Positions 17,043-22,524 of a DNA stretch of 22,653 nt are shown piece after piece. The notes beneath the pieces are model-generated. The model did not search any database, was not told where the DNA came from, and saw nothing but the letters and a program-made list of their open reading frames with translations. How positions within the stretch are numbered: position 1 is the first letter of the stretch; each line of letters opens with the position of its first letter. Location: IMG/VR virus record IMGVR_UViG_3300002145_000050, positions 1 to 22,653 of that record. One strand, given 5' to 3'. The DNA is from a virus. Both the position numbers and the translations under genes were made by a program.

Positions 17043-17672
17043 TTACGGAATGAGACAATGTTCGATGAGATGAAAGTAGTAGTCAGTACATTCTTTTACA
17101 TTATTAAATTCTGGATGTGGTTGAAAACAGAGACTCTCAGTAGCTGGGTAAAACAACACTTCATGGTCTATGCATTCAACAACAGAATGAATTTCATTAC
17201 CATTCATATGTTGCTTTGTCTTAGAAATATTATCAGCAACTGCAATAACTTCTGCTGAAGGACTTGGTCTCATCATCTGATGATGGGTAGAAGATACTTG
17301 AATCCTCTTATCGGAACGTAGATCAATGATCTCATGAGTCCCACCAATAGCATGATTAAAGACATGTTGCCACATCTTACCACCATTCATGACATTCAAG
17401 AACTGTCCACCCCTACAGATACCAGCCATAGGAATTAGATTATCATTCCCATAATCAAAGAATGTCTTTTCCTTCTTATCCCTATCCCTCCACACTGAAG
17501 CTTTAGGATGTTGTTGTTCCCCATACAACTCAGGGGATACATCACTACCACCAGTGAACTGGATAAGAGATGCTTGATTGATGTCTTGTGTTACTCCCCA
17601 CCCATACCTCATAAACATCTGACCATATTCACATAGGCTACCATGTTGTCCAACAATATATACATATCTCAT
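17043..17672 (-). CDS. Class I glutamine amidotransferase-like / peptidase C26 (PuuD-type)
   Basis: A 209-residue protein. The nucleophile elbow GICRGGQ gives C86, and CFQPHPEF gives H186 and E188, a complete Cys-His-Glu triad. The N-terminal FTGGSDVSPELYGE and STHHQMM segments resemble gamma-glutamyl hydrolases (PuuD/C26) more than ammonia-channelling GATases. It may therefore cleave, or transfer, gamma-glutamyl amides made by the adjacent ligases. ATGA overlap with the preceding 283-aa gene indicates coupled translation, and the class II amidotransferase follows 12 bases later. The distinction between hydrolase and amidotransferase is not decided by the sequence. Confidence 0.85.
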   Translation of the reverse strand: MRYVYIVGQHGSLCEYGQMFMRYGWGVTQDINQASLIQFTGGSDVSPELYGEQQHPKASVWRDRDKKEKTFFDYGNDNLIPMAGICRGGQFLNVMNGGKMWQHVFNHAIGGTHEIIDLRSDKRIQVSSTHHQMMRPSPSAEVIAVADNISKTKQHMNGNEIHSVVECIDHEVLFYPATESLCFQPHPEFNNVKECTDYYFHLIEHCLIP

Positions 17673-18520
17673 TTCATTTTCTCCTCTCTGAACTTATTAA
17701 AAAATGAAACAAGTTCATTAACATTATTATCACAGAAGAAGTTTAATTCAGGACCATCATAATATTTATTTCTTGGCTTTTTAATTTTAGACTCAGGAAA
17801 TTTTATATTACTCTGCTCTCCTCCCCAATGAAAACCCTTCTCTCCACTGAAAAGAACCTGTATCCCATTATAATTAGTACATTCTCTCATTGGTATAAGA
17901 TCATCAAGAATGGGTTTATTATCAAACCATCTCTTGAATATTCTCTTATCCCTCCATCGTCCAACATCTAATGCCATATGATTAGAATTATATGGGCATC
18001 TATTAGTAACTTGCCAACCTTCTCTACTTTCTCTAAGGTAATAGGAAATCAGATAAGCAACATCAGGATGCATACCATTATCAACCAACCAAGTCCAACA
18101 CTTAACCTTCTCACTCTGCTCATCACACTCTCTAGCTACACTCAATGCTCCAACAATATATTGGGGAGAGTGAGAGACATCCATAATCATACCAGTATCA
18201 TAGTATGAGACATTAGGGATAGTAATGAATGCCTTAGAAAAGGGGCTCCAATAGATCAACCAATTAAGAAACTTCTCTGTGTCTTTACTATTATTATAGC
18301 GAGGGTTGAAAGTAGAAAGGAAATAATTGATAGGCATTTTATCCTTAGGTGTTTGTCTTATCATGGCATAACATACAAAGTTACCATAATAATTAAAAGA
18401 ATTATCCTTTCCATATATGGCACCATAAGTATTTACACCATCTTTGCCTTTATTATTCATATCTTTTAAAAACTTAAAACAAACTTCTTTATCCTTCTCA
18501 GGGATATCATTAATATCCAT
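17669..18520 (-). CDS. Unknown protein, 283 aa, upstream of the amidotransferases
   Basis: A hydrophilic 283-residue protein rich in aromatic residues (FLNWLIYWSPFSKAF, FKRWFDNKP, GFHWGGEQ) and with several cysteines. A notable block is REGWQVTNRCPYNSNHMALD (about residues 168-187). No membrane segment, signal peptide or known motif was found. It overlaps the gene on each side (4 and 11 bases), so it belongs to the same translational unit as the class I amidotransferase and could be a substrate-binding or regulatory partner. I do not recognise the family. Confidence 0.68.
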   Translation of the reverse strand: MDINDIPEKDKEVCFKFLKDMNNKGKDGVNTYGAIYGKDNSFNYYGNFVCYAMIRQTPKDKMPINYFLSTFNPRYNNSKDTEKFLNWLIYWSPFSKAFITIPNVSYYDTGMIMDVSHSPQYIVGALSVARECDEQSEKVKCWTWLVDNGMHPDVAYLISYYLRESREGWQVTNRCPYNSNHMALDVGRWRDKRIFKRWFDNKPILDDLIPMRECTNYNGIQVLFSGEKGFHWGGEQSNIKFPESKIKKPRNKYYDGPELNFFCDNNVNELVSFFNKFREEKMK

Positions 18521-18827
18521 AAGTCTTCTCCATATACCTCTTTACTACATCAAGAGAAGAAAGATTACCACCATCCCATCCGTCTTCCATCTCATAATAT
18601 CCCTTACTTAATAGGTGAATAAACTTATCACCCTTATCTGTATTAACATAGAACATCCATCCATTACTAGTCTTATAGTGTGAATAAACTTGATTGATTG
18701 AAAGGGAAGAACATGCCTTCCTCATCTGCTGAGAGAGAAAGATATTATTCTTCTTACAATAGGTAAACAATACATCCATGAGATGCCTCTGTGAGTGTGT
18801 AGGAGAGGCAAGGAGAGGGGTTAACAT
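18510..18827 (-). CDS. Unknown protein, 105 aa
   Basis: A 105-residue protein first in the run before the tRNA genes. The ATG at 18827 has only a weak AAGG. An alternative ATG at 18779 (MDVLFTYCKK, 89 aa) has AGAGG at 6-base spacing and may be the true start. The C-terminal half (NGWMFYVNTDKGDKFIHLL, then YYEMEDGWDGGNLSSLD) is aromatic and acidic. It overlaps the 283-aa gene by 11 bases. No motif or family is recognised. Confidence 0.6.
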   Translation of the reverse strand: MLTPLLASPTHSQRHLMDVLFTYCKKNNIFLSQQMRKACSSLSINQVYSHYKTSNGWMFYVNTDKGDKFIHLLSKGYYEMEDGWDGGNLSSLDVVKRYMEKTYGY

Positions 18828-18860
18828 CTACCTTGGCTACTACCCTACCTGTTAGGGAAT

Positions 18861-18937
18861 TGGTGCCCCCTGAAGGACTCGAACCTTCGACCTACAGATT
18901 AGAAGTCTGTTGCTCTATCCATCTGAGCTAAGGAGGC
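18861..18937 (-). tRNA. tRNA-Arg (anticodon UCU)
   Basis: The minus strand folds as a complete cloverleaf: acceptor GCCTCCT pairing with AGGGGGC, D arm GCTC/GAGC, anticodon stem ACAGA/TCTGT with loop CTTCTAA (anticodon TCT), T arm GAAGG-TTCGAGT-CCTTC, discriminator A and encoded CCA. It reads AGA/AGG codons, which are frequent in the AT-rich phage genes here. Confidence 0.95.
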
Positions 18938-18947
18938 ATAAGAAAAT

Positions 18948-19031
18948 TGGTGCGGACGAAGGGACTCGAACCCATACACCATAAGGCAGGAGATTTTAAG
19001 TCTCCCATGTCTACCATTCCATCACGTCCGC
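18948..19031 (-). tRNA. tRNA-Leu (anticodon UAA)
   Basis: A class II tRNA on the minus strand: acceptor GCGGACG pairing with CGTCCGC, anticodon stem GGAGA/TCTCC with loop CTTAAAA (anticodon TAA), a long variable arm (about TGCCTTATGGTGT), T loop TTCGAGT, discriminator A and encoded CCA. The outer T-stem has one apparent mismatch. It reads TTA codons and lies 10 bases from tRNA-Arg, so both probably come from one transcript. Confidence 0.92.
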
Positions 19032-19040
19032 ACTAGATAA

Positions 19041-19415
19041 TTAATTACCGCCTCTCTCCATACCAACACCATCAAAAATAACTTGATTATCTACAATAAG
19101 AGAACCAAACCTACAATCATTTACATATACAATTAATAGATTTCTATTAAAGATATGTAAGTTCTTGATGACTAGAATACCAGTAATGTCATTAAAATAT
19201 TCTTTATCTTCACCACCAGTACGAATAGCAAACATCTTTGCATCCCCCTCATCCAATTCTAATACAACAGAGCCTGGAATAATGAGAGCATCATCACTGT
19301 CCTGTTTAAAAGTGATGCACTCTTGGCTGAGTGCAGGATGGGGTGCAGAGAAAACGATTGCGATTGTGATGAAAAATAAGAACCATATGATAATAAATCT
19401 TGGATCAATACTCAT
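19041..19415 (-). CDS. Exported or membrane-anchored small protein
   Basis: A 124-residue protein with a hydrophobic N-terminal segment (residues 8-23, FIIIWFLFFITIAIVF) after a short charged start, followed by SAPHPALSQE, which looks like a signal-peptidase region ending near residue 31. The remaining ~90 residues are strand-rich and contain two cysteines (C33 and one in VNDCRFG) that could form a disulfide in the periplasm. There is no lipobox. ATGA overlap with the preceding 65-aa gene. Family and role are not recognised. Early phage envelope proteins of this type can act in superinfection exclusion, but that is speculation. Confidence 0.65.
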   Translation of the reverse strand: MSIDPRFIIIWFLFFITIAIVFSAPHPALSQECITFKQDSDDALIIPGSVVLELDEGDAKMFAIRTGGEDKEYFNDITGILVIKNLHIFNRNLLIVYVNDCRFGSLIVDNQVIFDGVGMERGGN

Positions 19416-19609
19416 TTTAATACCACTCCCTTCTCATAATTATTCTTTGCATGTTCAATCACACTCAGAGGCAATGAACCCCCACCATATGAGACAATAT
19501 CTAACTCACATAGAGGAACACTCTTATGTGGGTCAGCATAAAGATGGAAGACAGCATCACGAATGTAATTATCTTGTTCTGTCTCTGAGAGAGAAGACCA
19601 ATCTTTCAT
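19412..19609 (-). CDS. Unknown protein, 65 aa
   Basis: The ATG at 19609 (MKDWSSLSETEQDNYIRDAVFHL) follows GAGGAATAATACT and begins 4 bases after the stop of the upstream gene, so it is preferred over longer in-frame starts. The small acidic protein has a central DPHKSVPLCELDIVSYGGG segment. It overlaps the exported-protein gene by 4 bases (ATGA). No family is recognised. Confidence 0.6.
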   Translation of the reverse strand: MKDWSSLSETEQDNYIRDAVFHLYADPHKSVPLCELDIVSYGGGSLPLSVIEHAKNNYEKGVVLK

Positions 19610-19613
19610 AGTA

Positions 19614-19805
19614 TTATTCCTCATAGTGAGAAAGGAAGGAAAGAACTCTACTCTTCTGTTCTTCTGAAAAGTTATCATTTGATAGGATGAAGGTAGAATT
19701 CTTCCAATGATCTTCCAAATCCTTTTTCATCCTATCAATAAGCTTCTTAATGGCTACCTTAACAAGCTCATCATGAAGCTTAAGAAGATGTAACTTGTTT
19801 AACAT
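19614..19805 (-). CDS. Unknown helical protein, 63 aa
   Basis: The ATG at 19805 (MLNKLHLLKLHDELVKV) has GGAG 8 bases upstream. An ATG at 19817 lacks a ribosome binding site. The protein is mostly one charged amphipathic helix (KVAIKKLIDRMKKDLEDHW) followed by NDNFSEEQKSRVLSFLSHYEE. It lies just after a terminator-like hairpin, so some of its expression may depend on readthrough. No family is recognised. Confidence 0.58.
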   Translation of the reverse strand: MLNKLHLLKLHDELVKVAIKKLIDRMKKDLEDHWKNSTFILSNDNFSEEQKSRVLSFLSHYEE

Positions 19806-19814
19806 TACTGTCTC

Positions 19815-19849
19815 CATTAAAGAAATGGGGAGGACATTACGCCCTCCCC
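19815..19849 (-). terminator. Terminator-like hairpin inside the early gene run
   Basis: On the minus strand GGGGAGG-(9 nt)-CCTCCCC forms a 7-bp GC-rich stem (19827-19849) followed by ATTTCTTTAAT. It starts 10 bases after the stop of the 104-aa gene. The tail is U-rich but interrupted, so termination is probably partial. Confidence 0.55.
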
Positions 19850-19858
19850 TAGTATAGA

Positions 19859-20173
19859 TTAGTAGTTGATATCTTGAGGGGTATATGTGCCACAAAAGAG
19901 ATGGTTCTTGGTTCGACGACCAATAAAAGGATCGCTCTTATCCTTCTCAGCAGCATAGCGGCTGATGTTATGAGCGAATGCAGCACGATCAACACGCCGC
20001 ATCTTCCCATTCACAATGGTAAACCCATTGTTCCAGGCTTCACGTTCCTTGATGAGCTTATCAATCTCCTTATCAGGGGTTGTGACACTCACATTCTGAT
20101 GAGGGAAAGAGGGATAAGAGCCGGGGCTCAATTGAATACCCTTGCTCTCAAGAATCTCAGAGATAGTAGCCAT
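19859..20173 (-). CDS. Unknown protein, 104 aa
   Basis: The ATG at 20173 (MATISEILESKGIQLSPG) has AAGGA about 9 bases upstream. Longer in-frame starts lie in the preceding spacer. The middle part has a charged helix (DKEIDKLIKEREAWNNG) followed by basic segments (NGKMRRVDRAAFAHNISRYA, DPFIGRRTKNHLFCG). No signal peptide or known motif is visible. It follows the beta-helix gene by 29 bases and is followed by the terminator-like hairpin, so the two genes may form one early unit. Confidence 0.65.
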   Translation of the reverse strand: MATISEILESKGIQLSPGSYPSFPHQNVSVTTPDKEIDKLIKEREAWNNGFTIVNGKMRRVDRAAFAHNISRYAAEKDKSDPFIGRRTKNHLFCGTYTPQDINY

Positions 20174-20202
20174 TGATATGTTCCTTATGTTTAAATTGTA
20201 AA

Positions 20203-20997
20203 TTACCAATACACCCAGGCATCCCCATACACCCTGGCATTCCCAAACACCATAGCATCCCCATACACCATGGCATCCCCAAACACCCTGGCATTCCCAG
20301 ACACCCAGGCATTATCAGACACCCTGGCATTCCCATACACCTTGGCATTCAGATACACCCTAGCATTCCCATACACCCAGGCATTCCCATACACCTTGGC
20401 ATTCTCAGACACCCTGGCATTCTCAGACACCCTGGCATTCCCAGACACCTTAGCATCCCCAGACACCCTGGCATTATCAAACACCCTGGCATTATCATAC
20501 ACCTTGGCATTCCCAGACACCTTGGCATTCCCATACACACTGGCATCCCCAAACACCCTGGCATTATCAGACACCCAGTCATCCCCATACACCCTGGCAT
20601 TCCCAAATACCCTGGCATCCCCATACACCCTGGCATCCCCAAACACCCTGGCATTATCAGACACCCAGGCATTATCAGACACCCTGGCATTCCCATATAC
20701 CTTGGCATTCAAATACACCCTGGCATTATCAGACACCCAGGCATCCCCATACACCTTGGCATTCTCAGACACCCTGGCATCCCCAGACACCCTGGCATCC
20801 CCATACACTTTGGCATTATTAGACACCCAGGCATCCCCATACACCTTGGCATTCTCAGACACCCTGGCATTATCAGACACAGAAGAAGTATCGGCAACCC
20901 AACCACCACCATTGGAATGCCTATGAGCAGGAACAGGTCCATTACCGTCCTCGAAATCAAACATATTTTTCTGCACAGGCTTAGTTAGATCAACCAT
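20203..20997 (-). CDS. Hexapeptide-repeat (left-handed beta-helix) protein
   Basis: A 264-residue protein. The N-terminal cap (HRHSNGGGWVADTSS, about 25-39) is a motif I associate with phage and bacterial hexapeptide-repeat proteins. From V40 to residue 261 there are 37 consecutive hexapeptides of the form V-[SYF]-[DEGN]-[ND]-A-[RKW], such as VSDNAR, VYGDAW, VFGNAR, then VYW. Each triple of hexapeptides would make one coil of a left-handed beta-helix, giving about 12 coils. No acyltransferase loop or catalytic histidine interrupts the repeats, so it is probably a structural or binding solenoid rather than an enzyme. GAGGAG sits 6 bases before the ATG. The role is unknown. Confidence 0.85.
   Translation of the reverse strand: MVDLTKPVQKNMFDFEDGNGPVPAHRHSNGGGWVADTSSVSDNARVSENAKVYGDAWVSNNAKVYGDARVSGDARVSENAKVYGDAWVSDNARVYLNAKVYGNARVSDNAWVSDNARVFGDARVYGDARVFGNARVYGDDWVSDNARVFGDASVYGNAKVSGNAKVYDNARVFDNARVSGDAKVSGNARVSENARVSENAKVYGNAWVYGNARVYLNAKVYGNARVSDNAWVSGNARVFGDAMVYGDAMVFGNARVYGDAWVYW
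20206..20881 (-). repeat. 18-bp tandem repeat array encoding hexapeptides
   Basis: About 37 tandem copies of an 18-bp unit, plus-strand consensus near CCATACACCCTGGCATTC with degenerate positions. The unit length equals six codons, so copy-number change keeps the frame. Stop codons are lacking in several frames because of the repeat, which makes long false ORFs on both strands. Confidence 0.9.
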
Positions 20998-21165
20998 GAC
21001 TATCTCCTCATTATAAGAAATGAATTGGAGAGTACTAACCCGTACAAATCCTCACGAACCGTACCGATCATTAGCAGTATTCTATAAACATCATCCTACA
21101 TTATCAGATGGTGGAATAGGACCGCCTCTCTCCAAAGAGAAACCCTGTGCTAGCCTTAATGTATG
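20998..21165. other. Intergenic spacer upstream of the hexapeptide-repeat gene
   Basis: No ORF with a ribosome binding site is seen. On the minus strand a short imperfect hairpin (GCC-TAA/TTA-GGC, 21154-21172) overlaps the stop of the upstream gene, and TATAAT occurs just before the GAGGAG, too close to the start codon to serve as its promoter. No convincing -35/-10 pair was found. Confidence 0.4.
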
Positions 21166-21654
21166 TTAGGCAGCGGCTTTGTTAGCACGAGCCATGTTTT
21201 TGATGAGGCTATCGACAGCATCGACCAGCTTCTTGCCAGCCTCATCCTTCATCTTGACGTTGTCCCGACGAAAGAACTTGACTGCCGCCTGGAACTTCTT
21301 GAACGCATCCTCCGAAGTGACGATGATGTCCTCTTGGTCCGGAGCATATTCCCAGAAGGGCATGGCAAGAGCTGCCTTAGTATTGAAAGGGACAGCATTC
21401 TCGCCCTTGTCCTTGACCAGCTTGGCCTGCTCCACCAGTACCGGAGCATGAGCAGCCAGCCACTTAACGAACGCAACACGACGGACATAATTCTTGGGCA
21501 TTGCCTCAAGGAACCGCTGAGCATAGCTCAAGTCCCCATGCTGCTCAAAATGCAGGATGGCAAGCTTGGAACAATCCAAGGCCGCCGCCATGCTGCTCTT
21601 AGTCGCCTTAACAAAAGCGATCAAGCGTGCATCGAAAGAGATATTCTTAGCCAT
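21166..21654 (-). CDS. Conserved-type early phage protein of unknown function, 162 aa
   Basis: The ATG at 21654 (MAKNISFDARLIAFVK) follows AAGGAA at about 8 bases. A longer in-frame extension reaches into a spacer with no ribosome binding site. The protein is helical, with HGDLSYAQRFLEAMPKNYVR and AFVKWLAAHAPV blocks resembling a family of small early proteins in many T7-like podoviruses. The C-terminus is Ala/Lys-rich (KKLVDAVDSLIKNMARANK). There is no catalytic motif. Base composition is clearly higher in GC than the replication genes, suggesting a different history or codon selection for early expression. The family resemblance is from memory and moderately certain. Confidence 0.75.
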   Translation of the reverse strand: MAKNISFDARLIAFVKATKSSMAAALDCSKLAILHFEQHGDLSYAQRFLEAMPKNYVRRVAFVKWLAAHAPVLVEQAKLVKDKGENAVPFNTKAALAMPFWEYAPDQEDIIVTSEDAFKKFQAAVKFFRRDNVKMKDEAGKKLVDAVDSLIKNMARANKAAA

Positions 21655-21831
21655 GTGTGTATTCCTTTCCAGAGAAAGGCCAGCACAGGGCTTGTCTTCA
21701 GAGAGGGAAATCGTATGGATCACCAGCCTTGCTAATCTTATGCCGTATAGAGCCGGAGATAGGACAGGCACCAATGAAGGCCCCCTATTAATCTCCACCC
21801 GTGCATAGCCTTAGCATCACTCCCCTGACGC

Positions 21832-21856
21832 ATAGAGGGAGTGTCAATCCCTCTAT
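21832..21856 (-). promoter_or_regulatory. Stem-loop with TTGACA in the loop
   Basis: A 9-bp perfect stem (ATAGAGGGA/TCCCTCTAT) has a 7-nt loop. Read on the minus strand the loop region contains TTGACA. No matching -10 box lies 16-18 bases downstream and no U-run follows, so it is neither a plain sigma-70 promoter nor an intrinsic terminator. It resembles the hairpin at 21980-22007. Confidence 0.45.
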
Positions 21857-21900
21857 ACGCTAGGCATTCATAGACAAGGCATAACCTTGCCTACAGGATT

Positions 21901-21915
21901 TATATAGCTTGCGCG
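21901..21915 (-). repeat. 15-bp direct repeat, copy 1 (TATATAGCTTGCGCG)
   Basis: Identical over 15 bases to 22353-22367. On the minus strand it reads CGCGCAAGCTATATA. Both copies lie upstream of early genes, so a shared protein-binding or promoter element is likely. Confidence 0.6.
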
Positions 21916-21979
21916 CATTCTTCATGCGCTAGGCTAACACCTAGGCTAGCGAAAATGTATCCCAGCACAAGGCCAGGCT

Positions 21980-22007
21980 ATAGGACAGGGTATCAATCCT
22001 GTCCTAT
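21980..22007 (-). promoter_or_regulatory. Stem-loop with TTGATA in the loop, after the first early gene
   Basis: A 10-bp perfect stem (ATAGGACAGG/CCTGTCCTAT) has an 8-nt loop containing TTGATA on the minus strand. It starts 3 bases after the stop of the 69-aa gene. No U-tail follows. The 10-mer ATAGGACAGG recurs exactly at 21759-21768. Confidence 0.45.
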
Positions 22008-22010
22008 CGT

Positions 22011-22220
22011 CTAGACTTTACTTATACGTTTGACATTGCGCCCTCTATATGACCAATCTATTCTTTGATTAGACACAGGCATAACGCATCCGTCCATCCT
22101 CGACCAAGCCGTAGCATATTTTCCGCCATGATCCTGAACCCTATCCGCACGAATAGCTATAGCCGCTCGTTTGGCAATCTCCAGTCTCAAAGCTTGGCGC
22201 TCTTTCTTGCCAAGTCTCAT
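22011..22220 (-). CDS. First early gene, small basic protein of 69 aa
   Basis: The ATG at 22220 (MRLGKKERQALRLEIAKRAA) is preceded by GGGAGATAGAT. A longer in-frame start would be a TTG and is not supported. The N-terminal half is a strongly basic helix with regularly spaced Arg/Lys, followed by HGGKYATAWSRMDGC and a basic C-terminus (YRGRNVKRISKV). Nucleic-acid binding is plausible, but no known domain is recognised. The best sigma-70-like promoter of the window lies just upstream, so it would be the first gene transcribed after infection. Base composition is GC-richer than the replication genes. Confidence 0.7.
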   Translation of the reverse strand: MRLGKKERQALRLEIAKRAAIAIRADRVQDHGGKYATAWSRMDGCVMPVSNQRIDWSYRGRNVKRISKV

Positions 22221-22265
22221 ATCTATCTCCCAGTTAGGATTTACAAGCAATCACCTAACAACATG

Positions 22266-22294
22266 ATTAAACCACAGGACCAATAAGATGGCAA
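22266..22294 (-). promoter_or_regulatory. Sigma-70-like early promoter
   Basis: On the minus strand TTGCCA (22294-22289), a 17-base spacer and TTTAAT (22271-22266) each match the consensus in five of six positions. Transcription would start near 22259, about 38 bases before the first early gene's ATG at 22220. This is the best promoter in the window. Confidence 0.6.
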
Positions 22295-22352
22295 GTGTTA
22301 TTTTATTGCTTTGTTTCATTAGTTTTTGAAATAATATTACTATTCTAAATGG

Positions 22353-22367
22353 TATATAGCTTGCGCG
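22353..22367 (-). repeat. 15-bp direct repeat, copy 2 (TATATAGCTTGCGCG)
   Basis: An exact copy of 21901-21915. On the minus strand it lies just downstream of a weak TTGTGT-16-TATACT pair (22398-22371), so it could sit at the start of a transcript or be an operator. Confidence 0.6.
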
Positions 22368-22524
22368 TGCAGTATATATATACTTATTTATTACACAATA
22401 ACCGGTGTAAAACACAAGGTATTACAGCAGGTCTTGTGTGGATATAGGTATATCAATTTATTCCCATAATGGGAGAGAATATATCTGTGATATTTCAGCA
22501 ACATAAGGGAATGTGCGTAGTGTT

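Larger units (their letters stand above)
21655..22010. other. 356-bp gene-free spacer with hairpins and short repeats
   Basis: No ORF with a credible start is seen. It holds two stem-loops (21832-21856 and 21980-22007), a third partial copy of the same motif (21759-21775), overlapping inverted repeats CACTCCC/GGGAGTG (21818-21843), CAAGG/CCTTG (21875-21889), two CGCTAGGC copies (21858, 21927), and one copy of a 15-bp repeat (21901-21915). It is probably regulatory or RNA-processing sequence between the first two early genes. Confidence 0.6.

Noticed and set aside
18841-18856. CCCTA/TAGGG hairpin between tRNA-Arg and the 105-aa gene as a terminator
   Set aside because: The stem has only 5 bp and no U-run follows on the minus strand.
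20206-20881. CRISPR-like array
   Set aside because: The 18-bp units are directly contiguous with no spacers and are in frame with a hexapeptide-coding gene.
20173-20988. Long plus-strand frames with HPGIP-type and SDTLAFP-type repeats opposite the solenoid gene, and minus-strand MPGCLGM-type frames
   Set aside because: They are products of the 18-bp tandem repeat lacking stops in several frames. Only the frame at 20203-20997 has a strong ribosome binding site, an unrelated N-terminal cap and a known fold pattern.
21154-21165. TTAATGTATG on the plus strand as a phiEco32-like sigma-dependent promoter
   Set aside because: It points into the antisense of minus-strand genes, is a single copy, and I recall the phiEco32 promoter sequence only approximately.
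21655-21798. N-terminal extension of the 162-aa early protein to 21798
   Set aside because: The ATG at 21654 has a strong AAGGAA. The extension has no ribosome binding site and covers a repeat motif of the spacer.
21842-21847. TTGACA on the minus strand as the -35 box of a promoter
   Set aside because: No -10-like hexamer lies 16-18 bases downstream (GGGGAG-type sequence instead), and the box is in a hairpin loop.
21782-21931. Micro-ORFs of 21 and 31 codons in the early spacer (starting at the ATGs near 21926 and 21833 on the minus strand)
   Set aside because: Neither has a Shine-Dalgarno sequence, and both run through hairpins and repeats. They could be leader peptides but nothing supports translation.
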